DNA of 64,000 nucleotides from Paenimyroides aestuarii (GTDB lineage Bacteria; Bacteroidota; Bacteroidia; Flavobacteriales; Flavobacteriaceae). The translations under genes were made by a program, and so were the position numbers. How positions within the stretch are numbered: position 1 is the stretch's first letter; each line of letters begins with the position of its first letter. This document shows, piece by piece, positions 43,817 to 53,329 of the stretch. The notes beneath the pieces are model-generated. The model ran no database searches. It was not told the DNA's origin and worked only from the letters and a program-made list of their open reading frames with translations. The DNA lies in assembly GCF_024628805.1 (NCBI RefSeq), contig NZ_CP102382.1:1922001-1986000 (forward strand). The letters run 5' to 3'.

Positions 43817-44581
43817 ATGCTTTTCTTTGGCTCTTCCCATTTTTATGACCGCTATCGTTTAGAAAATCCCAACGGAAATTTTCCTTTAAAGTTAGCACCT
43901 GAACAAGTTGTTTTTCAATTTGCGGATGCCATTACAAAAGTTTTTCCAATTTTTAATCAATTGCCGCATAAGTTTAAGCTGAACTTTAGCATGCGGATTC
44001 TAGAGTTTTTAAAACAGTATGCAATCATACCAAAAGAAAATGCACCGCTAACCAACGCCCACAAAGTGGCAATTGCAGCAACTTATGTAAAGCTTACTTT
44101 GGGATATAAGTACTTTTTAATCAATACCTTTAATAAGGTTATTGTCTATCCAACGGCTTACTATTTTCCACAATTAGATGAAACCCATACCGGACATTTT
44201 AACCCTAAATTGAAAACCATTATGTTGGCCTTAGATGTTTTTGAGAATGATATTCTTTATAACGAAGACGGAAAAGATGTAGCATTGCACGAATTTACAC
44301 ATGCCTTGTGTTTTGAAATGTTGCAAACTGCCGCAAAACATCCCGATGCAGAACGTTTTAAAAAGGGATTTCGCTTAATTGTGGAATGGATTCAAGTTGC
44401 TGAAAATCAATCGAGAATAAATCAAGTTGATTTTGTGCGTGCCTATGCTTTTACGGATCGATTAGAGTTGGTTTCGGTTTTAATTGAATTGTTTTTTGAA
44501 AAAGAAACCGCTTTTAAACAACATTTTCCCGATTTGTACCTACACGTGGGCAATATGATTAAGCACCCAAAAACCAGATAA
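43817..44581 (+). CDS. mtfA: MtfA-type zinc peptidase (M90)
   Basis: A 254-residue soluble protein with the zinc site LHEFTHALCFEML (HExxH, about 155-159) and the neighbouring Glu-containing helix, matching the MtfA/YeeI family of cytoplasmic peptidases (E. coli MtfA controls Mlc). It starts MLFFGSSHFYDRYRL, without the membrane anchor found in some longer homologues. It stands alone and nothing adjacent hints at its target. Confidence 0.85.
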   Translation: MLFFGSSHFYDRYRLENPNGNFPLKLAPEQVVFQFADAITKVFPIFNQLPHKFKLNFSMRILEFLKQYAIIPKENAPLTNAHKVAIAATYVKLTLGYKYFLINTFNKVIVYPTAYYFPQLDETHTGHFNPKLKTIMLALDVFENDILYNEDGKDVALHEFTHALCFEMLQTAAKHPDAERFKKGFRLIVEWIQVAENQSRINQVDFVRAYAFTDRLELVSVLIELFFEKETAFKQHFPDLYLHVGNMIKHPKTR

Positions 44582-44631
44582 ATAGAAATTCTTGCAAAAG
44601 TATGTTTTTGAATAATACACCCTATTAATTA

Positions 44632-44663
44632 TTGTAAGTACGTGTTGAAAAATCGTATTTTTG
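44632..44663 (+). promoter_or_regulatory. promoter of the threonine-aldolase gene
   Basis: -33 TTG (44632-44634), 21-base spacer, -7 box TATTTTTG (44656-44663). It overlaps the TTG at 44661, which is therefore not the translation start; ATG at 44697 is. Confidence 0.7.
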
Positions 44664-44696
44664 AACTGCTCAACCAATCCACAATTAAATTCTTGT

Positions 44697-45728
44697 ATGT
44701 ATAACTTTAGAAACGATTATTCCGAAGGCGCTCACCCAAATATTCTTCAAAAACTTATTACAACCAATTTGCAGCAACAGCCTGGGTATGGTGATGATGT
44801 TTATTCAGAACAAGCAAAAATATTGCTAAAAAAGCATTTGGAAAATTTCAATGCAGCTATACATTTTGTTTCGGGCGGCACACAAACCAATTTACTCGTG
44901 ATTGCTGCTTTACTAAAAGTGCATGAAGCGGTGATCAGTGCACATACCGGACATATCTTTTCACACGAAACAGGTGCCATTGAAGCTGTGGGGCATCGCA
45001 TTATTACAATTGAAACGACAAATGGTAAGTTGCAACAGCAATGCATCGAGGCTGCTCTAAAAAATTATCAATTACGCCCCCACATAGTTAAACCAAAAAT
45101 GGTTTATATTTCAAACGCCACCGAAGTGGGCAGCATTTACACCAAAGCCGAGTTGATTGCCTTGTGGGAATTTTGCCAAACAAATAATTTGTTGCTTTTT
45201 ATGGATGGCGCTCGTTTGGGAAATGCTTTAATGACCCCAAAATCGGATGTGACATTGGCCGACCTTTCAAAATATACTGATGTTTTTTACATAGGAGGAA
45301 CAAAAAATGGTGCATTGTTAGGCGAAGCCATCGTTTTTAATAATCAATCTTTAGCACCTGAATTTGATTATGTGTTGAAACAAAAGGGTGCATTATTGGC
45401 AAAAGGCAGGCTATTAGGGATTCAATTTTTAGAATTATTTACAAACGATTTATACTTTCAATTGGCAACACATGCCAACCAAATGGCAATGAAAATGGCT
45501 ACAGCAATAAGCGCATTAGGATTCGGTTTTTTATCGGAACCAGTTACCAACCAAATTTTTCCAATTCTTCCCAAAAAAGTAATCGAATCATTAGCAAATA
45601 AATATCTTTTTTATCAGTGGAAAGAGATAGATGCCGAAACAGCCATAATACGACTCATTACTTCATGGGCTACGGATGAGCAAGTGGTAAATGAATTTAT
45701 TGCCGATTTGCAACAAGCAGTGAATTGA
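44697..45728 (+). CDS. low-specificity threonine aldolase family enzyme
   Basis: PLP enzyme that cleaves L-threonine or allo-threonine to glycine and acetaldehyde. ATG at 44697 (MYNFRNDYSEGAHPNIL) is chosen over the longer frame because the promoter -7 box covers the upstream TTG. The 343-residue protein has the usual FVSGGTQTNLL, TGHIFSHETGAIE, FMDGARLGNAL and FYIGGTKNGALLGEAIV, the last containing the PLP lysine. It lies opposite the topoisomerase gene with an inverted repeat between them. Confidence 0.9.
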   Translation: MYNFRNDYSEGAHPNILQKLITTNLQQQPGYGDDVYSEQAKILLKKHLENFNAAIHFVSGGTQTNLLVIAALLKVHEAVISAHTGHIFSHETGAIEAVGHRIITIETTNGKLQQQCIEAALKNYQLRPHIVKPKMVYISNATEVGSIYTKAELIALWEFCQTNNLLLFMDGARLGNALMTPKSDVTLADLSKYTDVFYIGGTKNGALLGEAIVFNNQSLAPEFDYVLKQKGALLAKGRLLGIQFLELFTNDLYFQLATHANQMAMKMATAISALGFGFLSEPVTNQIFPILPKKVIESLANKYLFYQWKEIDAETAIIRLITSWATDEQVVNEFIADLQQAVN

Positions 45729-45762
45729 ATAGAAAGAACAATTTTCGCATAATTTCATATGA

Positions 45763-45811
45763 TTAAACCACCAATAACCTTCTGAAATCCAAAAGATTAT
45801 TGGTGGTTTAA
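45763..45811. terminator. 15-bp inverted repeat between convergent genes
   Basis: Arms 45763-45777 and 45797-45811 are exact reverse complements with a 19-base spacer; no long T run, so a Rho-independent terminator role is probable but not certain. Confidence 0.55.
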
Positions 45812-45843
45812 CTTGTTGATAGATAGCTTGTTTTTGCATCAAT

Positions 45844-46827
45844 TTACTTTAAACGTTCACGCAAAAGGCATAAAACGCCCAATTCGCTATTTGATAAATT
45901 TTCGCTTGTTTGAAGCATTTTGTTTATTTCTTTCTGAAAATACCGCAGTGTTTTCCCATCAAGGTATTTATCGATTACTCTTGGGTCGATATACGAACTT
46001 CGTGCTACTGCTGGTGTATTTCCTAATTTTTCACTCACTTGAATCACTGCCTTCCGAATGTTTTTATCCATCGTTTTTTGATCCAAAGGTTCTTCGGCAT
46101 TCAGTTCGTCCAATGCAATAGCAGCAATCATGGTACCTGACCACGTTCTGAAATCCTTTGCAGAAAAAGCATCGCCCATTACTTCGTGAATGTATTGGTT
46201 TAAATGCTCGCTTTTCACATCTTGAACAGCACCGTTTTCATCGATAAATTTAAAAATTTCATAGCCGGGCAAGTCATCTACTTCCTGCACTATTTTGGCC
46301 AACTTAGCGTCCACAATATGCTTCTCTTGGTCTTTGCCCGATTTGCCCCGATAAGTAAAAACCAGCTCGTTGCCATTAATTGTCAAATGTTTACTGCGTA
46401 ACGTGGTTAATCCATACGATTGATTTTGTTTGGTATAGGTATCGCTTCCAGGTCGGAAAAAAGCAGATTCTAGCAAACGCACCATAGTGGCAAGCACCTT
46501 TTCGCGTGTGGGTTTTCTTTTGCGAAGATGTTGTCCGGTAACCCGGCGCATGTGCTCCAGTTGCTCGGCAAAATCAATAATTCGGTCAAATTTTTTCTGT
46601 TCTTGTTTTTGTCGGAATTGCGGGTTGTAGATGTATTGTTTTCGGCCTTGAAGATCACGCCCAGTAACTAAAATTTTGCTTTTTTTCTTTTCTGCAATTT
46701 CTACTTCAGTCCACGCCGGTGGGATAACCAATGATTTAAAGTAGTTTTTCAGTGCGGTATCGGTAACGGTTTCTCCCTTTGAATTAAGGTAACGAAAACC
46801 CTTTCCATGTTTTTTTCGAAGATACAT
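45844..46827 (-). CDS. DNA topoisomerase IB (poxvirus-type)
   Basis: Type IB topoisomerase, 327 residues. The N-terminal domain (IPPAWTEVEIAEKKKSKIL and YIYNPQFRQKQEQKKFDRI) is that of the bacterial/viral TopIB; catalytic residues include KRKPTREKVLA, DFRTWSGTMIAAIALDE and the active-site Tyr in ARSSYIDPRVIDKYL. These enzymes relax supercoils by a transient 3'-phosphotyrosine bond. They are patchily distributed in bacteria but widespread in Bacteroidota. Confidence 0.92.
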   Translation of the reverse strand: MYLRKKHGKGFRYLNSKGETVTDTALKNYFKSLVIPPAWTEVEIAEKKKSKILVTGRDLQGRKQYIYNPQFRQKQEQKKFDRIIDFAEQLEHMRRVTGQHLRKRKPTREKVLATMVRLLESAFFRPGSDTYTKQNQSYGLTTLRSKHLTINGNELVFTYRGKSGKDQEKHIVDAKLAKIVQEVDDLPGYEIFKFIDENGAVQDVKSEHLNQYIHEVMGDAFSAKDFRTWSGTMIAAIALDELNAEEPLDQKTMDKNIRKAVIQVSEKLGNTPAVARSSYIDPRVIDKYLDGKTLRYFQKEINKMLQTSENLSNSELGVLCLLRERLK

Positions 46828-46928
46828 AGTTTGGTAGATTGATTCATAGCTGTATCAAATTTACGAAAATTCACGCATACTTAATTAAAGAATTTAACCG
46901 ATCTGTTTTGTTTTAGAAGATTTAGAAT

Positions 46929-46960
46929 GAAAAACGCCCCGGAATATCGAGGCGTTTTTT
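46929..46960 (-). terminator. terminator after lptD-ridA
   Basis: Stem AAAACGCC (46931-46938) with GGCGTTTT (46951-46958); T run on the minus strand. It lies three bases after the RidA stop. Confidence 0.75.
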
Positions 46961-46962
46961 AA

Positions 46963-47343
46963 TTATCTATGCAAAATCATTGATATTTCAATGTTTACAT
47001 TTCTAGGTAATTTTTCAACTTGCACACATTCGCGTGCGGGTGCTGTTTCGGTTTTGAAATAATGCGCATACACTTCGTTTATCAAACTAAAGTGGTCCAT
47101 ATTTCTAATAAAAATGGTTGCTTTTACTACGTTTTCAAAGGTTAAACCAGCTTCTTCGATAATGTATTGCAGGTTTTGCATCACTTGTTCTGTTTCGTCT
47201 TGAATACCACTTGTAACCAATGTTTCTGTTGCTTGGTTAAAAGGTATTTGTCCGGAAATAAACAATAAATCGCCTACCATTACCGAATGGTTGTATGGAC
47301 CAATTGGTGCAGGAGCTTTTGATGAATTAATAATTTTTTTCAT
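46963..47343 (-). CDS. ridA: RidA-family enamine/imine deaminase
   Basis: Hydrolyses reactive 2-aminoacrylate and related imines, mainly from serine and threonine dehydratases. At 126 residues it has the family's usual length, with SSKAPAPIGPYNHSV, ISGQIPFN and the conserved Arg/Glu block APARECVQVEKLPRNVNIEI near the end. It follows lptD by 23 bases and probably shares its transcript, though the functions are unrelated. Confidence 0.93.
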   Translation of the reverse strand: MKKIINSSKAPAPIGPYNHSVMVGDLLFISGQIPFNQATETLVTSGIQDETEQVMQNLQYIIEEAGLTFENVVKATIFIRNMDHFSLINEVYAHYFKTETAPARECVQVEKLPRNVNIEISMILHR

Positions 47344-47366
47344 TGTTTTATAGAATAAATTGTTGA

Positions 47367-50105
47367 TTATCTGTTTCTGAATCGGCGTTCTGCAGCATTT
47401 CGTTTTTCATACTTAATGTCTTGTAGTATCGATGATTTAATTCCGATAAAGAAGTTCCATTGTTTATAGTATCCGTTTGGAATCCATGAAAAATCCATTC
47501 GCCATGATTTCAAATCACGTTCAAATCGCAATTGCGTGTAGGTCACCCCTTTGTTTTTAAAATCGTATCCCGTAGAAAATCCTGCAACCCATCCCGGAGA
47601 TAAGGTAACGTTTCCAGAAACCATCAACGAGTTGTTACTAATTTCGGATGTTCGGCGGGCATTGTTATAGGTTAAACTCCAAGCTAAGGTTAAATCCCAA
47701 GGAATGTCGGTATTGTAAAACGAAGTTTTTGTTTCTTTTCGCTTGTTCTCATCAAACATTGATTTTTGTCGGTCTGCCAAATCAATCGATTGCCCAAATA
47801 AATCATCCCCGCGACCACCGTTTTGCACATTTTGGTCAATCTCTTCGTCATTTGGTTTGGGAGCACCACCAAAAATGGGGTCGGTACTTGCCAAGGAATA
47901 ATTCACGGTTATATTTGCACTGGTTAATCGCAACAAACTTCCGCCGTTTGCGATGTTGAATTTATCAATTCGGTTTCCGGCATTATCAATAGCCAATGGA
48001 TCTAAATTGGCACCAAAGTTTAAACGCAATTTGTCTTTCAGTAAATTGGTATTGGCGTTCATCCGAATTGGTTGCAATTTTAATGAATCTGCCGTAAAGT
48101 TATACGATGTGCCAAAGTTCAATGAATTCAATAGCATTACCTTTTTTGGTTCGCCAGTTGCAGATTCCTCATCGCGCACTTTTGCTTCAAAATTATTTCC
48201 CAATGAAAAACTCATGATGTTTGACATGGTTTGATTGGGAGTACCAAACAAAGTACCTTGGAAACGGGAATATTCTTCCATGGTTGTTCCCAAAGCATCA
48301 ATCGCATAGGTATCATAATATTGTTTAAACGCAGGCGTGTACGAATAGGAAACAGCCGGACGCATTACATGGCGAATCGCTTGGATTTTAGCGTTTTTAT
48401 TGAAGTTAAAAGTACCATAAACGGTGGTTCCAATATTGGTGCTAAAGTTATACGTTCTATAACTATCAAAACCATTCACGCGTGCGGTTTCGCGCTGATT
48501 GGTTTCTAAACTGTAAAATCTATTAAAAGTATTCAATACCCATGTTTCGGTATAATTACCTGTTAATGAAACAGATAAATATTTTAACACCTTGAAGTTG
48601 GTGGCCAATGGAATGGTGTGTTGAAGGCCTGCATCCATTTCGTTAAACATTTCCGATTTAAAAAACAGAGAATCGGTGGTTTGAATTTGGTTTCTACCGC
48701 TTAGATTGTATTGCAAATTAATGTTTTGAATAAATCCTTTTTTAGAGCCGCTTTTTGGCGCGAAAGGATACACCCGATCCATACTTGCCTGCACATTGGG
48801 AAGCGACATGGTTATTGCTTGTGTGTTGGTGTTTTGGGTGTGATTTGCCGAAATAGTATAGTTGATCTGCGGTGTTGATTGAAACGTTTTGGAATAACTT
48901 ATCGATGATGATAAGGTATTATTCATATTGGAACCAATGTTTTGTGTATTTAATGAGTTTCGAAAATAACTGCTGCTACCCAAGTTTACCGATGCCGAGA
49001 AACGCGATGTGGGGTTTGCTTTTGCATCTTGTGAATGGCTCCATTGAATATTGTATATTTTTGCATTCAAATAATCGGGCAATCCGCGTTCACTTTCCAC
49101 GATGTTTTCATAGCGAATGTTAAAGTTACCATTATATTGATAACGTTTGCGATATTGTGATTGGGCATTGATTGCAAAGGTACCTTTTGTGTAATAATCA
49201 CCCAACAAAGTTAGATCCACATAATCGTTGAAAGCAAAGTAATATCCACCATTTTGCAAGAAATAACCTCGTAAATTGGTGTCGCCAAACGAAGGAATTA
49301 TGAAGCCCGATGATGCTTTTTGCGACAATGGAAAAAAGGCAAAAGGCAACCCTATTGGAGTAGGTACATCTTCAATAACCAAATTGGTCAAACCGGTTAC
49401 AATTTTTTTATTGGGCACAAATTTTGCCTGGCGTGTTTGAAAATAATACTCCGGATTATCAATGTCTTCGGCAGTTGTAAAAATTACATCTTTCATAAAG
49501 TAAACAGAATCGCTTACTTTTTTCGTTTTCGCAGCTTTTACATTAAAATCATTGTACTTGGTACGGGTGTTCCAAACAATGGCTCTTTTGGTTTTGGTAT
49601 TGAAGCGAATGGAATCGGGTTCAACTACTTGATTACCTTGCTTAAAAACCGGATGTTGCACCAAATTTCCTAATGAATCTTTAATTCTACCTGCATACAC
49701 TTCTTCTTTATCATAATCATAAATAATGATTCCGGCAGTAAGTTCGTAATCTTGATATTTAAAAACCGCTTGATTATATAAAGTAACTTTCTTGTTTTTT
49801 TGATCTAATTTTTCATAATCTTTTGCCGTTCTAAACATAGGTGCTTCTAATTTTTGACCTTGTTTTGGTGGGGCACTGCTTTTTCTTACCGTATCTAAAA
49901 CAGTGATTGGTGATGTGGTTTTGGTAAGTGTATCTTTCTTGTTTTCAATGTTTAATCGCTTGTTGGTGTGTGGGAAATCCTGAGCTAAAGCAGTTGATGT
50001 AGCTGTCGGAATCACTAGTAAACTAAAAACGATATATAAAACTTTTCTTTGCAATTTGATTATGCTATTTTGTAAAACAGATAGGTGCTTTTTTTTCGAC
50101 TTCAA
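47367..50105 (-). CDS. lptD: LptD-like LPS-assembly outer-membrane protein
   Basis: Outer-membrane barrel inserting lipopolysaccharide. The 912-residue protein has a signal segment (VLYIVFSLLVIPTATSTALA), a periplasmic OstA/LptA-like domain (about 90-240; YNQAVFKYQDYELTAGIIIY), the lumen-insert LPFAFFPLSQKASSGFIIPS, and a large C-terminal barrel (about 270-912). No ATG is near: the TTG at 50105 is used, giving MKSKKKHLSVL. A piece of this 5' end recurs downstream at about 51003-51062, showing a duplication that included the divergent amidase gene. Confidence 0.9.
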   Translation of the reverse strand: MKSKKKHLSVLQNSIIKLQRKVLYIVFSLLVIPTATSTALAQDFPHTNKRLNIENKKDTLTKTTSPITVLDTVRKSSAPPKQGQKLEAPMFRTAKDYEKLDQKNKKVTLYNQAVFKYQDYELTAGIIIYDYDKEEVYAGRIKDSLGNLVQHPVFKQGNQVVEPDSIRFNTKTKRAIVWNTRTKYNDFNVKAAKTKKVSDSVYFMKDVIFTTAEDIDNPEYYFQTRQAKFVPNKKIVTGLTNLVIEDVPTPIGLPFAFFPLSQKASSGFIIPSFGDTNLRGYFLQNGGYYFAFNDYVDLTLLGDYYTKGTFAINAQSQYRKRYQYNGNFNIRYENIVESERGLPDYLNAKIYNIQWSHSQDAKANPTSRFSASVNLGSSSYFRNSLNTQNIGSNMNNTLSSSISYSKTFQSTPQINYTISANHTQNTNTQAITMSLPNVQASMDRVYPFAPKSGSKKGFIQNINLQYNLSGRNQIQTTDSLFFKSEMFNEMDAGLQHTIPLATNFKVLKYLSVSLTGNYTETWVLNTFNRFYSLETNQRETARVNGFDSYRTYNFSTNIGTTVYGTFNFNKNAKIQAIRHVMRPAVSYSYTPAFKQYYDTYAIDALGTTMEEYSRFQGTLFGTPNQTMSNIMSFSLGNNFEAKVRDEESATGEPKKVMLLNSLNFGTSYNFTADSLKLQPIRMNANTNLLKDKLRLNFGANLDPLAIDNAGNRIDKFNIANGGSLLRLTSANITVNYSLASTDPIFGGAPKPNDEEIDQNVQNGGRGDDLFGQSIDLADRQKSMFDENKRKETKTSFYNTDIPWDLTLAWSLTYNNARRTSEISNNSLMVSGNVTLSPGWVAGFSTGYDFKNKGVTYTQLRFERDLKSWRMDFSWIPNGYYKQWNFFIGIKSSILQDIKYEKRNAAERRFRNR

Positions 50106-50168
50106 ACTTACTAATATTTTTTTTTAATTTTAGACTTTTAAATAAGAAACGAACATATAAAATATACT

Positions 50169-50930
50169 ATGATTGTAAATAGGCTTTCAAGAGTTTTAAT
50201 AATGCTTTTAATATGCTTTTGTTCAATGGGTTATGCTCAAAAATTCAAAGTGGTTTTAGATCCCGGACATGGTGGGAAAGACCCCGGAGCTGCTTATGGA
50301 AATTTTATTGAGAAAGAAATTGTTTTAGATGTAGCTTTAAAGGTGGGCGAATTGCTCAAGGCCGAAAAAGATATCGAAGTGATTTTTACTCGAAAATCAG
50401 ATGTTTTTATAGAAGTGGCAGAACGAACAAAAATTGCAAATCGCGAAAAAGCAAATGTTTTTATATCGATACATGCCAATGCAGCAAAAAACAGATTGGC
50501 TACCGGTACCGAAACCTATATTATGGGTATTAGTAAAAACGAAGCCAACTTAGAGGTTGCTAAACGCGAAAATGCTGTAATTACCTTAGAGGATAATTAT
50601 CAGAAAAAGTACGAAGGATACGACCCTAATCGTCCGGAATCGCTCATTGGTTTAACCTTGTTGCAAGAACAATTTATAAAACAAAGTATCGATTTGGCAT
50701 CAAAAATCCAAGTAGGCTTTAAAAATGATGTGAAAAGAGTTGACCGGGGTGTTCGTCAAGGACCTTTTTGGGTTTTACACAGTGCCTTAATGCCTAGTAT
50801 TTTAATTGAGTTAGGTTTTGTATCCAATAAAGAAGAAGGCACATATCTTCGATCTGAAACAGGAAAAAGTGCATTGGCAAAGGCGATTGCAAAAGCTATT
50901 ATCGATTATAAAAAGACCAATCCAGTGTAA
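50169..50930 (+). CDS. N-acetylmuramoyl-L-alanine amidase (copy 1, short)
   Basis: A 253-residue zinc amidase cutting MurNAc-L-Ala bonds in peptidoglycan. A signal peptide (about 1-23, ending GYAQ) is followed by Amidase_3 with zinc ligands H34 (DPGHGGKDPG), E48 (FIEKEIVLD) and SIHANAA, and the catalytic Glu in ILIELGF. Compared with the next gene it lacks the linker and the SPOR domain. The two share sequence along their whole amidase domain, so this is a tandem pair. Transcribed away from lptD from a shared 63-base gap. Confidence 0.93.
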   Translation: MIVNRLSRVLIMLLICFCSMGYAQKFKVVLDPGHGGKDPGAAYGNFIEKEIVLDVALKVGELLKAEKDIEVIFTRKSDVFIEVAERTKIANREKANVFISIHANAAKNRLATGTETYIMGISKNEANLEVAKRENAVITLEDNYQKKYEGYDPNRPESLIGLTLLQEQFIKQSIDLASKIQVGFKNDVKRVDRGVRQGPFWVLHSALMPSILIELGFVSNKEEGTYLRSETGKSALAKAIAKAIIDYKKTNPV

Positions 50931-51002
50931 AAAAAGCCATATTTACAGGTTAGTTAGCTTATTCGTTTTAATTCTTAATTACAAGTTGATACATAAAATC
51001 AA

Positions 51003-51062
51003 TTAAAAACGATATATATTACTTTTGTATGCAATTTTTAAATACTATTTTTGTAAAATTGT
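51003..51062. pseudogene. remnant of lptD 5' end, copied with the amidase
   Basis: Bases 51003-51062 align with 50023-50082, which lie inside the lptD coding start (identical blocks TAAAAACGATATAT, ACTTTT, GCAATTT, and CTATTTTTGTAAAA in slightly changed form). In the copy the frame is disrupted. A second match, TAATTTTAG-CTTTTAAATAA, lies nearer each amidase start (50125 and 51100). The remnant marks one end of the duplicated segment. Confidence 0.7.
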
Positions 51063-51143
51063 TTATTTGTATTTTATAAATAACAAATGGATATTTCATT
51101 AATTTTAGTCTTTTAAATAAAAAACAAAATATAAAAAAAAGCT

Positions 51144-52313
51144 ATGTTTAAAAACAAGTTTAAAACTGCTTTGGGCGTTTTTATATGGTGCATTGGCTCA
51201 ACGGTTTATGCACAAAATTTTAAGGTGGTTTTAGATGCCGGTCATGGGGCACATGACTTTGGCGCAACAAGAGGAAATTATGTAGAAAAAAGAATTGTTC
51301 TAGATGTGGCACTAAAAGTAGGCGAGCTGCTTAAAAAAGATAAAACCATTGATGTGGTTTACACCCGAAAAACGGATGTTTTTTTAGAATTAAGAGAGCG
51401 AACAGATATTGCCAATCGTGAAAAAGCTGACATTTTTGTTTCAATTCATGCCAACGCAGTTGCCAATGCGCCAAGTGCTTCGGGTACTGAAACCTATGTT
51501 ATGGGAAGAAGCAAAAATGCTTCGAACTTAGAAGTTGCAAAAAAGGAAAATGCAGTTATTACATTAGAAGATGATTACCAAACAAAATATGCAGGATACG
51601 ACCCAAGCAGACCAGAATCATTAATAGGCTTGACCTTAATGCAAGAACAATATGTATTGCAAAGTATTGATTTGGCTTCTAAAGTGCAAACGCGCTTTAC
51701 AAATGATGCCGAAAGAAGAAATCGCGGGGTAAAACAAGATTTGTTTTTGGTATTGCACGGTGCTTTTATGCCAAGTATCTTAATTGAGCTAGGTTTTTTA
51801 TCTAACAGCGAAGAAGGTGCGTATTTGAACAGTGAAGAAGGAAAAAATGAATTGGCACTTTGTATTGCCAAAGCGATATTAGACTACAAACGCCAGCATC
51901 ATTCGGCAAGCGATGAAATCGAATCAAAACCTAAAAAGCAAGAACCCGTTGTGGCAAAAGTAGAACCTAAAAAAGTAGATACTGTTCAAGAGAAAGTTGT
52001 TCCGGTAGCTCAAACGTCATCGGTTGATGCTTCAAAGCCAGAAAAGGTCACAGCAGCAGGCGTTACCTTTAAAGTGCAGATTGCTGCTAGCGGAAATAAT
52101 ATAGGTTTGCAACCAAGTAATTTTAAAGGTTTAGATAAGATATCGGTTATGAAAGAAGGTACCTTGTACAAATATTTTTATAACGAAACCACTGATTATG
52201 AACACGCGCGCAAAGCTTTAGAAGTTGCCAAAAACAAAGGATACAACTCTGCTTTTTTGGTGGCATATAAAAACGGAAAAAAAATCAGCATACAACAAGC
52301 CATAAATAACTAG
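51144..52313 (+). CDS. N-acetylmuramoyl-L-alanine amidase with SPOR domain (copy 2)
   Basis: A 389-residue zinc amidase. Signal peptide (MFKNKFKTALGVFIWCIGST then VYAQ), Amidase_3 with ligands in LDAGHGAHDFG, YVEKRIVLD and SIHANAV, and catalytic Glu in ILIELGF. A linker rich in Lys, Pro and Val (about 255-300) leads to a C-terminal SPOR-type repeat (FKVQIAASGNNIGLQPSNF to AFLVAYKNGKKI) that binds denuded glycan at the septum. It is probably the ancestral full-length form, with copy 1 as a shortened duplicate. Followed by the MlaD gene after 18 bases. Confidence 0.92.
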   Translation: MFKNKFKTALGVFIWCIGSTVYAQNFKVVLDAGHGAHDFGATRGNYVEKRIVLDVALKVGELLKKDKTIDVVYTRKTDVFLELRERTDIANREKADIFVSIHANAVANAPSASGTETYVMGRSKNASNLEVAKKENAVITLEDDYQTKYAGYDPSRPESLIGLTLMQEQYVLQSIDLASKVQTRFTNDAERRNRGVKQDLFLVLHGAFMPSILIELGFLSNSEEGAYLNSEEGKNELALCIAKAILDYKRQHHSASDEIESKPKKQEPVVAKVEPKKVDTVQEKVVPVAQTSSVDASKPEKVTAAGVTFKVQIAASGNNIGLQPSNFKGLDKISVMKEGTLYKYFYNETTDYEHARKALEVAKNKGYNSAFLVAYKNGKKISIQQAINN

Positions 52314-52331
52314 TAATTAAAAAAATAAAAA

Positions 52332-53285
52332 TTGAAAATAGCTATATCAAGAGAGATAAAAACCGCAGTATTAGTGTTGTTATCGATAGGAATGTTAATT
52401 TGGGGTTATACCTTTTTAAACGGTAAAAACTTGTTTAACAGCTCACGTACCTTTTTTGTGGAATACGATAATGTTGAAGGACTTTCAACCGCTTCATCGG
52501 TAACTATCAACGGAATGGTGGTAGGAAAGGTGCATCATATTTCGCTTAAAGGTCAAGGAAAAATATTGGTAGAATTAGTCATGACAGATGATGTGGATAT
52601 TCCTATTTCGTCAAAAGCGGTTATGTATTCACCCGATTTAATTGGTGGTAAGCAAATTGCTTTACAAATTAATTACAATGATGCAACCTTGGCAAAAAGT
52701 GGCGATTATTTACAATCGGGTAAAATGACGGGGATGATCGATGATTTTACTCAAAAAGTAGATCCTATTGCAAAAAAGTTAGATTCTGTTCTTTATAATG
52801 TAAATATTTTAGTACAATCAATCAACAAAACTTTAGACCCGGCAGCTCAGAAGAATTTGCAGGAATCTTTGGCACAGTTAAACGCTACAATGGGCAATGC
52901 AAATGCTATTACGGGGAAGTTTGATAGAATTGTATCCACCAACGAAGCAAAAATCAACAATATTGTAAGTGATTTCAATACCACTTCTAAAAACCTTTCG
53001 GCTTTTTCAAACGATTTAGATAAAATTCAGTTACAAAAACTGCAGGACATCTTAAATAAGTTCGATAGTGCAGCATCAAGCCTCAACCAAATGATGGCAG
53101 ATGCAAATAGTGGCAAAGGAAATATTGGTAAATTAATGAAAGAAGAACAATTGTACAATAATTTAGAATCGGCTACAAAAGAGTTGAACCAATTGTTGGA
53201 AGATGTGAAGCTAAACCCAAGCAGATACATCAATATTTCGGTCTTTGGTAAAAAAGCACAGCCTTATCAAGAATCAGAAAAATAA
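52332..53285 (+). CDS. MlaD-family (MCE) lipid-transport protein
   Basis: A 317-residue protein with one N-terminal helix (TAVLVLLSIGMLIWGYTFL) and an MCE domain (about 40-120; FVEYDNVEGLSTASSVTING and VVGKVHHISLK), followed by a long helical, Asn/Ser-rich tail (about 150-317). MCE proteins tether phospholipids for retrograde transport. The start is TTG at 52332; no ATG lies nearby and MKIAISREIKTAVLV is the family N-terminus. It is in one run with the amidases and the Fe-S genes. MlaE/MlaF partners are not in view. Confidence 0.88.
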   Translation: MKIAISREIKTAVLVLLSIGMLIWGYTFLNGKNLFNSSRTFFVEYDNVEGLSTASSVTINGMVVGKVHHISLKGQGKILVELVMTDDVDIPISSKAVMYSPDLIGGKQIALQINYNDATLAKSGDYLQSGKMTGMIDDFTQKVDPIAKKLDSVLYNVNILVQSINKTLDPAAQKNLQESLAQLNATMGNANAITGKFDRIVSTNEAKINNIVSDFNTTSKNLSAFSNDLDKIQLQKLQDILNKFDSAASSLNQMMADANSGKGNIGKLMKEEQLYNNLESATKELNQLLEDVKLNPSRYINISVFGKKAQPYQESEK

Positions 53286-53329
53286 TAAAGCATACATCAA
53301 AATACAAACAATAATTAATCTTATTTAAT

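Noticed and set aside
44661..44696. TTG start for the threonine aldolase
   Set aside because: The TTG is part of the promoter -7 box; ATG 44697 matches the family start.
45813..46121. Plus-strand frame of 102 residues
   Set aside because: It is antisense to the topoisomerase IB gene, which has full family motifs.
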